64,000 nt of DNA from Ectopseudomonas mendocina (lineage in GTDB: Bacteria > Pseudomonadota > Gammaproteobacteria > Pseudomonadales > Pseudomonadaceae), in contig NZ_JADTQG010000005.1 of assembly GCF_016008875.1 (NCBI RefSeq), positions 186,001-250,000 of the forward strand. Direction: 5' to 3'. The notes beneath the pieces are model-generated. The model searched no databases and was not told the origin of the DNA. It saw nothing but the letters and a program-made list of their open reading frames with translations. A program made the position numbers and the translations under genes. This document shows positions 28,831-38,802 of the stretch, in pieces. Position 1 is the first letter of the stretch. Every line of letters starts with the position of its first letter.

Positions 28831-29175
28831 TTACGCGTAGAGATCGAGGCCGAGCACTTGCTGAGCATCGTACTCATTGGCGTAGGCAGCGGTGGTGCTG
28901 TAGCTGGCCAACGCCTGGGCAGCGCGGTTGCTCAGCGCAGGCTGTTGGTAAACCAAGTCCTGCGCTCGCGTCGGCAGGCTATCGGAGTTACTGCTGCTGG
29001 CCTGCACGCGACGAATCTGCGGGGCCTGCTCGAGACCCTGGCTGCTCGCCGGGGCAGCTGGCTGCTCACGTCGGGCCTCGACTTCCCGCTGCGCCTCGCG
29101 ATAGGGCGTGACCGCAGTCCCCGAACGGGGGCCGCGATCTGGCGAGTAGGGAGGTAGGTAACCGTCGATCCGCAT
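28831..29175 (-). CDS. Conserved small protein of unknown function
   Basis: 114 residues, MRIDGYLPPYSPDRGPRSG..., low complexity and hydrophilic, rich in Ala, Gln, Ser and Arg, with Tyr-containing C terminus (ALASYSTTAAYANEYDAQQVLGLDLYA). There is no signal peptide or membrane segment. I recall similar N-terminal 'IDGY/IDG' proteins beside tsaB in Pseudomonas, but no function. The start has only a weak ribosome site. It lies downstream of tsaB on the same strand, 109 bases away. Confidence 0.6.
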   Translation of the reverse strand: MRIDGYLPPYSPDRGPRSGTAVTPYREAQREVEARREQPAAPASSQGLEQAPQIRRVQASSSNSDSLPTRAQDLVYQQPALSNRAAQALASYSTTAAYANEYDAQQVLGLDLYA

Positions 29176-29284
29176 TTAGGACTGCTCGGGCTCGGCTAAC
29201 AATGGACAGTGCTGGCAATGTAACGGCGAGTACCGGTCTTGGCAAATACCAAGCGGTTTTTGACGCCAAGCATCCGACAAGCTG

Positions 29285-29968
29285 TCATACCGGTGGTGCT
29301 TTCGGTGTGGCGACCTGGTCACGCAGGTAAACCGGCTGCGCCTGATCGGCCGGCACAGCCTCGCCGCGCGCCCAGGCGAAACGCGCCAGGTTCAGCAGGT
29401 CTTCGGCATGCGGCAGCATGCTGCCGTCCATGCTCGCGGGCTTGAGGGCGATACGCGTGGCGAAGGTGCCCCACCCCGTACCGGCACCGAACCATTCACC
29501 ACTGCTACCAAGCGGCGCCTCGGCCTGTTCCGGCGGCAATACCGCCTCTTGGCCGAGCAAACGCATCTCGCCTGCCTCGGCGCGATAGCAGCCCCAGTAG
29601 ACCTCATCCATGCGCGCATCGATCGCCGCGGCGACCTGGGTCGCGCCCTGCTCTCGCAGCGCGCGCTGGGCCAGCACGGCCAGGTTGGAGACCGGCAACA
29701 CCGGCCGCTCCAGTGCGAAGGCCAGGCCCTGTACCACGCCGATGGCGATACGCACGCCGGTGAAGGCACCGGGGCCACGACCGAAGGCGATGGCATCCAG
29801 CGCCGAAGCCGCGATGCCGGCGTCGCCCAGCAGTTGCTGGATCATCGGCAACAGGCGCTGCGCATGCAGACGCGGGGCAACTTCATAGTGGCTGAGCACG
29901 CGACCGTTATGCAGCAGCGCGACGGAGCAGGCTTCGGTGGCGGTATCCAGGGCCAGGAGTGTGGTCAT
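29285..29968 (-). CDS. tsaB: tRNA threonylcarbamoyladenosine synthesis protein TsaB
   Basis: 227 residues from the ATG at 29968 (MTTLLALDTATEACSVAL). It is the non-catalytic partner of TsaD in making t6A at position 37 of ANN-decoding tRNAs. Signatures: AFGRGPGAFTGVRIAIGVVQGLA and the family-typical DARMDEVYWGCY. The catalytic metal-binding residues of TsaD are missing, as expected for TsaB. Confidence 0.94.
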   Translation of the reverse strand: MTTLLALDTATEACSVALLHNGRVLSHYEVAPRLHAQRLLPMIQQLLGDAGIAASALDAIAFGRGPGAFTGVRIAIGVVQGLAFALERPVLPVSNLAVLAQRALREQGATQVAAAIDARMDEVYWGCYRAEAGEMRLLGQEAVLPPEQAEAPLGSSGEWFGAGTGWGTFATRIALKPASMDGSMLPHAEDLLNLARFAWARGEAVPADQAQPVYLRDQVATPKAPPV

Positions 29969-29987
29969 TGCATTCGGACGGCTGCAG

Positions 29988-30014
29988 AAAAAAGAGCCGG
30001 CATTAGACCGGCTC
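29988..30014 (-). terminator. Terminator of the acid phosphatase gene
   Basis: On the minus strand GAGCCGG-TCTAATG-CCGGCTC is followed by six T. The stem is a perfect 7 base pairs. It isolates the phosphatase gene from tsaB. Confidence 0.85.
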
Positions 30015-30084
30015 GACGAGTTTTTTTCCAGCGCCATGACGGCGCCCGGCCTGAGCCGAGCGACCGGTGGCGATCAGCGCGGTC

Positions 30085-30858
30085 TTACCAGGGCTCGACC
30101 ACCGGCTCGGCATCCCAGCCTTTGAGCGGCGCTTCGGACCAGGTGCCATAGCTGGCGTTGGGGAATACGATCCACTCCACACCCCACTTTTCAGCCTCGT
30201 CAGCAACGGTCTTGCGCTGTGCGTCGAGCGGCGTCTTGCGAAAGCGTGCATCGAAATCGTGCAGCGTGTCGCCCAGCAGCATGACGATCTGCTGATCGGC
30301 GCTGACGATGGCGCGGCGTTCGACCTTGGGCGGGCCGAGCAGCAGCACGCTGTCTTCCGACACCTGCGGCAGGCCCAGCTTGGTCAGGGTGGCCAGGGTG
30401 TATTTCTTCTGCTCGTCGGCACGATCGGAGATGTAGTGGATGGTCACGCCGAGCTTGTCGGCATGCTCGAGGAATTTCTTCGCACCGGGGATCAGCTCCG
30501 GCGTGCCGTCGCGTTCCCAGGGCAGCCAGGTATCCCAGGCATCATATTGGTGACAGTTGGCCAGGTCGCGTGCCAGCAGTGCGCTGTTGTCGATCACGGT
30601 TTCATCGAGGTCGGTGACGATGGCCAGCTTGGAAGGATCCTTCGCCGCCGCTACGGCCTTGTCGAGCTTCTCTGTTGCGATGTTGTAGGCCTGCAACTGC
30701 AGCGCCTGGACCTCCGCGGACTGCTGCTGAAAACGCAAGCCCATGGTGAATTCCGCGACCGAACAGTCGGTCTTGCTCTGCGCGGCGGTCTCGGCAAATA
30801 CCAGCGGAGTGGTCAACAACGATACCGCAAGGCCCAGCCAGATGCGTTTCTCGGTCAT
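30085..30858 (-). CDS. Secreted class C acid phosphatase (HAD superfamily IIIB)
   Basis: 257 residues with a signal peptide cleaved near VFA-ETA (no lipobox). The HAD motif I is AIVTDLDETVIDNS, the class C/5'-nucleotidase e(P4) signature; motif II lies in HYISDRADEQK, motif III in KVERR, and motif IV in LLGDTLHDF. Expected to act on phosphomonoesters in the periplasm. AGAGGG lies before the ATG. Flanked by terminators, it is a single-gene unit. Confidence 0.88.
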   Translation of the reverse strand: MTEKRIWLGLAVSLLTTPLVFAETAAQSKTDCSVAEFTMGLRFQQQSAEVQALQLQAYNIATEKLDKAVAAAKDPSKLAIVTDLDETVIDNSALLARDLANCHQYDAWDTWLPWERDGTPELIPGAKKFLEHADKLGVTIHYISDRADEQKKYTLATLTKLGLPQVSEDSVLLLGPPKVERRAIVSADQQIVMLLGDTLHDFDARFRKTPLDAQRKTVADEAEKWGVEWIVFPNASYGTWSEAPLKGWDAEPVVEPW

Positions 30859-30990
30859 TTAATGCCCTCTTCCTTATAGGTTATCGACAGGCCCCGACGC
30901 AGGCCGGAGGCTTGCACCATCGATACTAGCCGACCCGTCACTCGGGACCATGCTTGAGAGCGACCACAACGTACCCGTGTTCCATAAACG

Positions 30991-31016
30991 ACCAAGGCCC
31001 CTTTCGGGGCCTTGGT
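30991..31016 (-). terminator. Hairpin after adk
   Basis: A perfect 11-base-pair stem ACCAAGGCCCC / GGGGCCTTGGT with a 4-base loop, followed on the minus strand by CGTTTAT. Strong hairpin, weak T-run. Confidence 0.7.
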
Positions 31017-31040
31017 GCGATGACGGCTGGCGGCGTGGAC

Positions 31041-31706
<666 letters not shown>

Positions 31707-31873
31707 TTATGTAGTAATCGGTCGGACTCGCCTCGTGGGGCCAATCTCTTGAATGTTGTGCGGCAGCCGCAGCGGCCAAAAAGGCTGCTCAAGATACACA
31801 GCGCACCCCAGGCGCACAAGCCGCCAAAAGTCGGATAAAAACCCTCCTCCCGGCGGCCTGCACCCCGTATACG

Positions 31874-31902
31874 GCGCTGGCCGCACACCTTTGCGCCAGC
31901 GC
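31874..31902. other. Inverted repeat between ppc and adk
   Basis: Arms GCGCTGGC and GCCAGCGC (8 of 8) around a 13-base loop, just after the ppc stop. It could slow or terminate ppc transcripts but lacks a T-run immediately after. Confidence 0.45.
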
Positions 31903-31912
31903 ACTGCATCCC

Positions 31913-34549
31913 TCAGCCGGTGTTGCGCAAGCCCGCTGCGATACCCGCAACACTGACCAGCAAGGCCTGCTCCAGCGGGCTCTCCGGCACCTGCTCGCGC
32001 TGGCGGCAGCGCGCCAGCAGCTCGGCCTGCAGCAGGTGCAGCGGGTCGAGATAGGTGTTGCGTACGCTGATCGATTCGAGGGTTTCCGGGTTGTGCGCGA
32101 GCAAGCGCGACTGCCCGGTCAATTCCAGTACGGCGGCACAGGCCTGCGACAATAGGTCGCGTAACTGCGCACCCAGCGGCTGCAGCGCCGGCTCGACCAG
32201 ACGCTCGTCATACAGCGCGGCAATGCTGGCGTCAGCCTTGGTCAGCACCATCTCCAACATATCGATGCGCGTGCGGAAGAACGGCCAGTGCTCGCGCATG
32301 TCCTTCAGCAGTTCGGCATCACCACCCGCCAGCGCCTGCCCCAACGCCTGCTCCCAGCCGAGCCAGGCCGGCAGCATCAGGCGCGTCTGGGTCCAGGCGA
32401 AGATCCACGGGATCGCACGCAGGCTCTCGACGCCGCCCTCACGCCGCTTGGCCGGGCGACTGCCCAGCGGCAGCCGGCCCAGTTCCTGCTCCGGTGTGGC
32501 CTGGCGGAAGTACTCGACGAACTGCGGATGCTCGCGCACCACACCGCGATAGGCCTTCACACCCACATCGGCGAGGCGATCCATCATCGCCCGCCAGCTC
32601 GGCTGCGGCGCAGGCGGCGGCAGCAGCGTGGCTTCCAGCACGGCAGCGAGATAAAGGTTGAGGTTCTGCTCGGCGATATCCGGCAGGCCGAACTTGAAGC
32701 GGATCATCTCGCCCTGTTCGGTGGTGCGAAAACGCCCCGCCACCGAACCCGGCGGTTGCGACAGAATGGCTGCATGAGCCGGCCCCCCCCCACGCCCGAC
32801 GGTGCCACCGCGACCGTGGAACAGGAGCAACTCGACCTGATGCTCGCGGCACAGGCGCACCAGCTCCTCCTGCGCGCGGTACTGCGCCCAGGCAGCGGCG
32901 GTGGTACCGGCATCCTTGGCCGAATCGGAATAGCCGATCATCACTTCCTGCGGGCCATGCAGGCGCGCGCGATAGCCGGGCAAGCCGAGCAGACGATCCA
33001 TCACTGGCCCGGCGTGGTCGAGGTCGGCCAGGGTTTCAAACAGTGGCACCACGCGCATCGGCCGGCGCAACCCGGCCTCCTTCAGCAGCAGTTGCACTGC
33101 CAGCACGTCGGAAGCGGCACCGGCCATGGAGATCACGTAGGAGCCCAGCGAGGCAGCGGGCGCAGCGGCCACCTCACGGCAGGTGGCGAGGACTTCGGCC
33201 GTATCGGCCGAGGGGCGATAGTCGCTCGGCAGCAACGGCCGGCGGCTGTCCAGTTCACGCTGGAGGAAAACCAGGCGCGCCTCTTCGTCCCAGTCGGTGT
33301 AGCGACCAAGGCCGAGGTAATCGGTGATTTCCGACAGCGCCGCAGCGTGCCGGGCGGAGTCCTGACGTACGTCGAGCCGCACCAGGAACAGACCGAAGGT
33401 CGCGGCCCGGCGCAGGCAATCGAGCAACGGGCCGTCGGCGACCACGCCCATCCCACACTGATGCAGCGACTGGTAGCACAGCTGCAGCGGCGCCAGCAGA
33501 TCGCGATTGTCCTGTAACACCGAAGGCCCCGCGGCGATATCGACGGTCAGCGCCTGCTGCGCCCAGCTGCGCGTCTCGCGTAGGCGTTCGCGCAGATGCT
33601 TGAGCAGCGTGCGGTATGGCTCGGCGCTGTCGCCCACCTGCGCGCGCAACTCATCGCTGGCCTGCTGCATCGACAGCTCGGCCGCCAGGTGATCGACATC
33701 GCGCAGGTACAGATCGGCCGCCATCCAGCGTGCCAGCAACAGCACCTCGCGCGTTACCCGCGCCGTGACATTGGGGTTGCCGTCGCGGTCACCGCCCATC
33801 CACGAGGCGAAACGAATCGGCGCGGCCTCCAGCGGCAGGCGCAGGCCGGTGGCGGCCTCAAGGCTGCGGTCGGCACGACGCAGGAACTGCGGCACGGCCT
33901 GCCACAGCGAATGCTCGATGACGGCAAAGCCCCACCTGGCTTCGTCCACCGGACTGGGCCGACTGCGGCGGATTTCCTCGGTGTGCCAGGCCTCGGCGAT
34001 CAACCGTTGCAGGCGTTCGACGATGCGCTCGCGCTCTGCCGGCGACAGATCGCTGTGATCCAGTGCCGTGAGCTGTGCGGCGATGGCATCGTATTTCTGA
34101 ATCAGGGTACGCCGCGCCACTTCAGTGGGGTGCGCAGTCAGTACCAGTTCGATGTCCAGACGCCCAAGCTGGCGCGCCAGCTCGTCGCTGCTTTGTCCCT
34201 CGGCGAGCAGACGCTCGAGCAACTCGTCCAGCACACGCAGCTCGAAAGGTTCGGCTTCGCCCGCGCGGCGGCGGCGCACACGATGCTGCTGCTCGGCGAT
34301 ATTGGCCAGATTGAGGAACTGGTTGAACGCCCGCGCCACGGGTAACAACTCGTCGTCACCGAGGTCGCCCAGGGTGCTGGTCAACTGCTCGACATCCGCA
34401 TCGGTGCCGCTGCGACCGGCCTTGGCCGCCTTGCGTATGCGCTCGATCTTGTCGAGAAACTCGTCGCCCAACTGGGTGCTGATGGTATGCCCGAGCAGCT
34501 CGCCGAGCAGGTGCACCTCTTCACGCAGGCGCGCATCTATTTCCGCCAT
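31913..34549 (-). CDS. ppc: Phosphoenolpyruvate carboxylase
   Basis: 878 residues from the ATG at 34549, preceded by AAAGGAGTG. It fixes bicarbonate onto PEP to give oxaloacetate. Catalytic motifs: [13 protein letters not shown] (His), the [12 protein letters not shown] loop, [12 protein letters not shown], and the C-terminal QRSLL-like end ([11 protein letters not shown], then [11 protein letters not shown]) that forms the allosteric and catalytic C terminus. Length matches the P. aeruginosa enzyme as recalled. Confidence 0.96.
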   Translation of the reverse strand: MAEIDARLREEVHLLGELLGHTISTQLGDEFLDKIERIRKAAKAGRSGTDADVEQLTSTLGDLGDDELLPVARAFNQFLNLANIAEQQHRVRRRRAGEAEPFELRVLDELLERLLAEGQSSDELARQLGRLDIELVLTAHPTEVARRTLIQKYDAIAAQLTALDHSDLSPAERERIVERLQRLIAEAWHTEEIRRSRPSPVDEARWGFAVIEHSLWQAVPQFLRRADRSLEAATGLRLPLEAAPIRFASWMGGDRDGNPNVTARVTREVLLLARWMAADLYLRDVDHLAAELSMQQASDELRAQVGDSAEPYRTLLKHLRERLRETRSWAQQALTVDIAAGPSVLQDNRDLLAPLQLCYQSLHQCGMGVVADGPLLDCLRRAATFGLFLVRLDVRQDSARHAAALSEITDYLGLGRYTDWDEEARLVFLQRELDSRRPLLPSDYRPSADTAEVLATCREVAAAPAASLGSYVISMAGAASDVLAVQLLLKEAGLRRPMRVVPLFETLADLDHAGPVMDRLLGLPGYRARLHGPQEVMIGYSDSAKDAGTTAAAWAQYRAQEELVRLCREHQVELLLFHGRGGTVGRGGGPAHAAILSQPPGSVAGRFRTTEQGEMIRFKFGLPDIAEQNLNLYLAAVLEATLLPPPAPQPSWRAMMDRLADVGVKAYRGVVREHPQFVEYFRQATPEQELGRLPLGSRPAKRREGGVESLRAIPWIFAWTQTRLMLPAWLGWEQALGQALAGGDAELLKDMREHWPFFRTRIDMLEMVLTKADASIAALYDERLVEPALQPLGAQLRDLLSQACAAVLELTGQSRLLAHNPETLESISVRNTYLDPLHLLQAELLARCRQREQVPESPLEQALLVSVAGIAAGLRNTG

Positions 34550-34715
34550 GTCGCACTCCTTCTGCTGACCATTGTCAACAGAGTGCCCAGCGCGCCAACT
34601 TCTTACAAGGGTGCGGCGTGCACCCAAGTGGGGCTGAGTGCTGGGTCTAGGCTTGTTGACAGGCGCAGAGGAATGTCCAACCGGCATTGCCTGCGCCCCC
34701 GTAAGGAGCGACGAC

Positions 34716-35060
34716 ATGAGAATTCGCGAACTGGCAAAACATTGGGAACAGAATGCCAAGGGCCACCTGACCCCGACCCGCTACCACATTCATCTGGATG
34801 TCGAATCGGCCGCACGCCTGGCGGCGCTCACCGAGATGTACCCCAAGCACCACAGCGAAGAGTTGCTCGGCGAACTGATTGGCGCGGCACTGGAAGAGCT
34901 GGAAGCCAGCCTGCCCTATGTAAAGGGCAACAAGGTGGTAGCGCTGGATGAACAGGGCGACCCTCTCTACGAGGACGTCGGGCCGACACCGCGCTTTCTG
35001 GCGCTGTCGCGCAAGTACCTGCGCCAGCTCAATGAGTCGACCAAGGGCACAAGCCACTGA
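34716..35060 (+). CDS. Small conserved cytoplasmic protein (often mislabelled 'type 1 pili tip component')
   Basis: 114 residues from the ATG at 34716, with a good TAAGGAG 8 bases upstream. No signal peptide. Sequence features: a basic N terminus ([28 protein letters not shown]), a helical segment ([39 protein letters not shown]) whose [10 protein letters not shown] resembles a small ribbon-helix-helix or dimerisation helix, and a C-terminal [17 protein letters not shown]. It sits next to ppc in Pseudomonas. The pilus label seen in databases has no support here. Confidence 0.75.
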   Translation: MRIRELAKHWEQNAKGHLTPTRYHIHLDVESAARLAALTEMYPKHHSEELLGELIGAALEELEASLPYVKGNKVVALDEQGDPLYEDVGPTPRFLALSRKYLRQLNESTKGTSH

Positions 35061-35468
35061 GCGCTCGTTCGATATAACGTTCAAATTCGCGTACTTAGGC
35101 CATAGAAGCGCCGTTACCGAAACGCTTCCAGGCAACGACGGCAGCAGGCTGCCCGGCTTCGGCGGAGCGCTCGCTGCGGCCGTGTTCGGCCTGAAAAAAC
35201 CTATCGAAGCCCAAGAACTACACGGGGAGATGAATCTTTTTCGCACGTGCTCTCGGTCTTAGGGGGCGGGCGTAGAGCTTTCAATACCTGACTAAATGGT
35301 CATGCCTGAAATCATAAGTAGGCTGTCTTTTTTTCTGAACCATTCAAGAAAAGTTCAGGTCCCAACTGCAGGCCCGTCGTGGCAAGCCAGCGTCGCCAAC
35401 GGCCTTGGCGGACGCATAGCACGTTGGGTCATTTGCCACGGATATCGTCATTCATAGGAGTGTTTCAA
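35061..35468. other. Intergenic region before the DUF4398/lptF operon
   Basis: 408 bases, no supported gene. A small hairpin GAAGCG...CGCTTC lies at 35105-35128. The part from about 35270 is AT-richer, with TGACTAAATGGTCA (about 35290) and a T7 run (near 35328) followed by TGAACCATTCAAG. It must carry the promoter of the following lipoprotein genes, which in P. aeruginosa are under the envelope-stress sigma factor AlgU; I could not place a convincing AlgU promoter. Confidence 0.4.
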
Positions 35469-35882
35469 ATGGAGTTAGCCACCATGAAGACCCATACCGA
35501 TAAAGCCCCACGCAGCCGCCTGCAGGGGATCAAACTGGCTGCACTGGTGCTGGGCAGTAGCCTAGTACTCGCCGGCTGCGCCGGTAACCCACCGACTGAG
35601 CAATATGCCGTGACGCAGTCCGCCGTCAACTCGGCGATCAGCGCTGGCGGTACCGAGTTCGCTGCAGTGGAAATGAAGTCCGCACAGGACAAGCTCAAGG
35701 AAGCCGAGCTGGCCATGCACGAGAAAGAGTATGACAAGGCCCGCCGCCTGGCCGAACAGGCCGAATGGGATGCCCGCGTCGCCGAGCGCAAGGCCCAGGC
35801 CGCCAAGGCCGAGCAAGCCGTGCAGGACGCCCGCAAGGGTGTCGAGGAGCTGCGTGAGGAAGGCATGCGAAACGCTCAATGA
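35469..35882 (+). CDS. DUF4398 lipoprotein
   Basis: 137 residues from the ATG at 35469 (AGGAG 8 bases upstream); a second ATG at 35484 is also well placed. A lipoprotein signal ends LAGC (VLGSSLVLAGCAG). The mature protein is an Ala/Lys/Glu-rich helical hairpin with the DUF4398 pattern (SAQDKLKEAELAMHEKEYDKARRLAEQAEWDARVAERKAQAAKAE in pieces). Its stop overlaps an ATG that begins the lptF frame, although lptF itself probably starts 48 bases on. It corresponds to the gene before lptF in P. aeruginosa. Confidence 0.88.
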   Translation: MELATMKTHTDKAPRSRLQGIKLAALVLGSSLVLAGCAGNPPTEQYAVTQSAVNSAISAGGTEFAAVEMKSAQDKLKEAELAMHEKEYDKARRLAEQAEWDARVAERKAQAAKAEQAVQDARKGVEELREEGMRNAQ

Positions 35883-35929
35883 GCGCCTTGCCACCCACCC
35901 ATTCGCTGAAAGATCAAAGGATGAACGCC

Positions 35930-36715
35930 ATGCGTAAACACGTGATGATCCCCGCCCTTCTGGCCCTGAGCGTTGGCCTCGCCGCCTGCTCGCACCAGCC
36001 CAACGCCAACCTGGAGTCGGCGCGTAGCAACTTCTCCTCGCTGCAGAGCGATCCGCAGGCGACCAAGGTGGCCGCACTGGAGACCAAGGAAGCCCAGGAA
36101 TGGCTGAACAAGGCCGACAAAGCCTACATGGACAAGGAAGACGAGAAGAAGGTCGACCAACTGGCCTACCTGACCAACAAGCGCGTCGAGGTGGCCAAGC
36201 AGACCATCGCCCTGCGCACTGCTGAAGCCGAGCTGAAGAACAGCTCCGCGCAACGTGCTAAGGCCCTGCTCGATGCCCGCGATGCGCAGATCCGCAAGCT
36301 GCAGGACAGCCTCAACGCCAAGCAGACCGAACGCGGCACGCTGGTGACCTTCGGTGACGTTCTGTTCGACTTCAACAAGGCCGAACTCAAGAGCAGCGCG
36401 CTGCCCAATGTCACGCAACTGGCGCGTTTCCTCCAGGAAAACCCGGAGCGCCAGGTGATCGTCGAGGGCTACACCGACAGCGTCGGCTCGGCCAGCTACA
36501 ATCAGGGCCTGTCCGAGCGTCGCGCCGAGTCCGTGCGTCGTGCGCTGATTCGCGCCGGCGTAGAACCGACGCGCATCGTCGCTCAGGGTTACGGCAAGGA
36601 GTATCCGGTTGCGGACAACTCCAGCGATTCTGGTCGTGCGCAGAACCGTCGCGTGGAGGTGACCATCTCCAATGACAACCAGCCGGTGGCACCGCGCTCC
36701 TCTGCCGGCGCCTGA
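35930..36715 (+). CDS. lptF: OmpA-family lipoprotein LptF (lipotoxin F)
   Basis: 261 residues from the ATG at 35930; AAAGG at 8-9 bases supports it over ATGs at 35879 and 35921. The lipobox is LAAC. A DUF4398-like helical region (to ~140) is followed by an OmpA peptidoglycan-binding domain: TFGDVLFDFNKAEL, VEGYTDSVGSASYNQGLSERRAESV. It should be lipid-anchored to the outer membrane and grip peptidoglycan. In P. aeruginosa lptF is AlgU-dependent and aids survival under oxidative stress. Terminator follows. Confidence 0.9.
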   Translation: MRKHVMIPALLALSVGLAACSHQPNANLESARSNFSSLQSDPQATKVAALETKEAQEWLNKADKAYMDKEDEKKVDQLAYLTNKRVEVAKQTIALRTAEAELKNSSAQRAKALLDARDAQIRKLQDSLNAKQTERGTLVTFGDVLFDFNKAELKSSALPNVTQLARFLQENPERQVIVEGYTDSVGSASYNQGLSERRAESVRRALIRAGVEPTRIVAQGYGKEYPVADNSSDSGRAQNRRVEVTISNDNQPVAPRSSAGA

Positions 36716-36731
36716 TCACACCGCTGCAATG

Positions 36732-36762
36732 AAGAAACCCGCCTGATGGCGGGTTTCTTTTT
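36732..36762 (+). terminator. Terminator of lptF
   Basis: AGAAACCCGCC-TGAT-GGCGGGTTTCT followed by TTTT; the stem is perfect. The A-containing 5' side may also serve the convergent gene at 36774. Confidence 0.9.
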
Positions 36763-36773
36763 GGCGTCTGACC

Positions 36774-37097
36774 TTACTGCTCCAACTGCGGAGTCTCCTG
36801 GCCCATGCAGCGCACGGCCTGCTTTCTGTTATCCACCAGCACGCCGGTCAGTCCCTTCTGCTGCAGATCGAACAGCACCACTACGCCGTCGATGCATTGC
36901 GCCACCTGATCGGCCGGTTTCAGTGAAACCTTGTAGTCCTCGCCGGGGATGGTCTTGAGCATGGTGAAGTCGGACAGCAGCAAGGCATCTTCCGGTTTGG
37001 CGAAATGCACATAGCCGTAGTACCAGAGCACGCCGACGGTGCCGACGATGCTGGCGACGCCGGTGAGGATCAGTGGAATGGGATTGCGTTCGGTCAT
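36774..37097 (-). CDS. Single-pass membrane protein of unknown function
   Basis: 107 residues. One N-terminal membrane helix (LILTGVASIVGTVGVLWYYGYVHF), then a soluble domain with two Cys (AQCIDGVVVLFD and AVRCMGQ) that could form a disulfide. The start codon shares a base with the stop of the upstream hydrolase gene (TAATG), so translation is probably coupled. Family not recognised. Confidence 0.78.
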   Translation of the reverse strand: MTERNPIPLILTGVASIVGTVGVLWYYGYVHFAKPEDALLLSDFTMLKTIPGEDYKVSLKPADQVAQCIDGVVVLFDLQQKGLTGVLVDNRKQAVRCMGQETPQLEQ

Positions 37098-37987
37098 TAC
37101 GGACTCTCTGTTGCGGATTCGGTAGCCGGTCCCAGCCCCTCGACGTAGGCCTGCGGCGCGGCGAAGAACGCCAGCAGCGATTGACGCCAGGCGGGCTCGG
37201 CGAAGGTTTGCACATGCGGCCCACGGGTCGCCTGAAAGGCCCGCGGCGGGTGCGCAGCTTGATACAAACGCTGGCCATTGGAAAGCGGCACGATCGTGTC
37301 GTCAACACTGTGATAAATCAGCAAAGGCACGCCGGCGAGTCGATCAATGCTCGCAATCGCGCTGTCGCCGTCCGGCACCAGCCAGGCCAGCGGCACCTGC
37401 AACGGCCAGGTCAGCCAGCTCTTGCTCAGGGCATAACGGCCGACATCGCGGTAGCTGGCCGGCACACCATCGAGCGCGATGGCCTGCAAGGTCGACTGGC
37501 GCTCGGGTTGTTGCGCCAGATAATGCACACCGAGGGCTCCGCCAAGGCTCTGCCCCAGCAGGAACAGCGGCTTGCCCCTGACCTGCGGCGCCTGGTCGAG
37601 CCAGGTGAAGGCCGCGTCGATATCCTGATAGACCTCGGGCAGGCGCGGCTTGCCTTCGGACAGGCCATAGCCGCGGTAATCCAGCATCAACACCTGATAG
37701 CCCTGCTCCGGCAGCCAGTGCACGCCGCCCAAGTGCCAGGCCAGGTTGCCGCCATTGCCATGCAAATGCAGCACCGTGCCCTTGACCGCGACATCAGGCT
37801 TGGCCGGCAGCCACCAGGCGTGCAACCGGGTGCCGTCGGCGGCATGCAGTTCGATATCGCGGTATTCCAGGCCGGCACGCTCCGGGGTGATCGGCAGCCC
37901 CGGCTCGGGATAGAACAGCAGACCGCTGCAACCAGCCAGCCACAGGCTGGCCAGCACAAACGCCAGCGTCCTCAGGCTACTTGCCAC
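37097..37987 (-). CDS. Lipoprotein alpha/beta hydrolase
   Basis: 296 residues from the GTG at 37987, chosen because GAGGTG lies 7 bases upstream and it begins the signal peptide; an ATG further up would add a basic tail inside the previous gene. Lipobox LAGC. The fold is the alpha/beta hydrolase of the BEM46/YfhR type: LHLHGNGGN (oxyanion), nucleophile elbow GQSLGG, acid in VDDTIVP, His in GPHVQTF. Substrate unknown. It overlaps the upstream gene by 11 bases and the downstream gene by one. Confidence 0.85.
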   Translation of the reverse strand: MASSLRTLAFVLASLWLAGCSGLLFYPEPGLPITPERAGLEYRDIELHAADGTRLHAWWLPAKPDVAVKGTVLHLHGNGGNLAWHLGGVHWLPEQGYQVLMLDYRGYGLSEGKPRLPEVYQDIDAAFTWLDQAPQVRGKPLFLLGQSLGGALGVHYLAQQPERQSTLQAIALDGVPASYRDVGRYALSKSWLTWPLQVPLAWLVPDGDSAIASIDRLAGVPLLIYHSVDDTIVPLSNGQRLYQAAHPPRAFQATRGPHVQTFAEPAWRQSLLAFFAAPQAYVEGLGPATESATESP

Positions 37988-38723
37988 CGGCACGCACCTC
38001 TTCACGGGCCTGTACGGTCGCCGCATAGACGCGCTCGGCCAGGCGCGAGAACGGCAGGCTCTGAATCCACACCGTGCCGGTGCCCTTGAGCGTCGTCAGC
38101 AGGATCCCTTCGCCACCGAACAGCATGCTCTTCAGCCCACCGGCGAGGGCGATGTCGTAGTCGATGCCGCTGCTGAAGGCCACCAGGCAGCCGGTATCCA
38201 GACGCAGGGTTTCGTTGTTCAACTCCTTGCGGATCACCGTGCCGCCGGCATGCACGAATGCCAGGCCATCGCCTTCGAGCTTCTGCAGGATGAAGCCCTC
38301 ACCGCCGAAGAAACCGGCGCCCAGACGTTTGGCGAAGCTGATGCCGATACTGGTGCCGTGCGCGGCACAGAGAAAGGCGTCCTTCTGACAGATTAGCCGG
38401 CCGCCGATCTTCGCCAGATCAATGGGCACCACGGTGCCAGGATAAGGCGCGGCGAAGGCCACTCTCGCCTGATTTTTTCCGGCATTGCTGAAGTGGGTCA
38501 TGAACAGCGACTCGCCGGTGAGCATGCGCTTGCCGACGCTCCACAGCTTGCCCAGCAGACCACTGGACGAACCATCGCCCATGCGCGTTTCGAAGCGCAC
38601 ACCGTCAGTCATGTAGTTCATCGCACCAGCCTCGGCGATCACCGTCTCGCCGGGGTCGAGGATGATCTCCACCGATTGCGCCGAAGCGCCGAGGATTTCG
38701 TATTCGAGTTGATGACTGGGCAC
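37977..38723 (-). CDS. AIM24/TIGR00266 family protein
   Basis: 248 residues. Sequence signatures of the family: [56 protein letters not shown] and [30 protein letters not shown]. This is a beta-rich, tryptophan-RNA-attenuator-like fold also found in the mitochondrial protein AIM24. Biochemical role unknown. It is the first gene of a three-gene unit with the lipoprotein hydrolase and the small membrane protein, all overlapping. Confidence 0.88.
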   Translation of the reverse strand: MPSHQLEYEILGASAQSVEIILDPGETVIAEAGAMNYMTDGVRFETRMGDGSSSGLLGKLWSVGKRMLTGESLFMTHFSNAGKNQARVAFAAPYPGTVVPIDLAKIGGRLICQKDAFLCAAHGTSIGISFAKRLGAGFFGGEGFILQKLEGDGLAFVHAGGTVIRKELNNETLRLDTGCLVAFSSGIDYDIALAGGLKSMLFGGEGILLTTLKGTGTVWIQSLPFSRLAERVYAATVQAREEVRAGGK

Positions 38724-38742
38724 AGGGCGGTCTCCAGGGCTT

Positions 38743-38763
38743 CCCGGATTTCATCCGGGCTAC
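38743..38763. repeat. Dispersed repeat, CCCGGAT..ATCCGGGCTAC family (copy 2)
   Basis: CCCGGATTTCATCCGGGCTAC, a short palindrome with a GTAG-type end, between two minus-strand units. Confidence 0.65.
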
Positions 38764-38802
38764 GGCAGCGGTGCGCGCGGCGCACCCTACATGCGGCGTG
38801 AT

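Noticed and set aside
34716..35060. Pilus tip protein
   Set aside because: No signal peptide, no pilus fold and no fimbrial neighbours, despite the label used for homologues.
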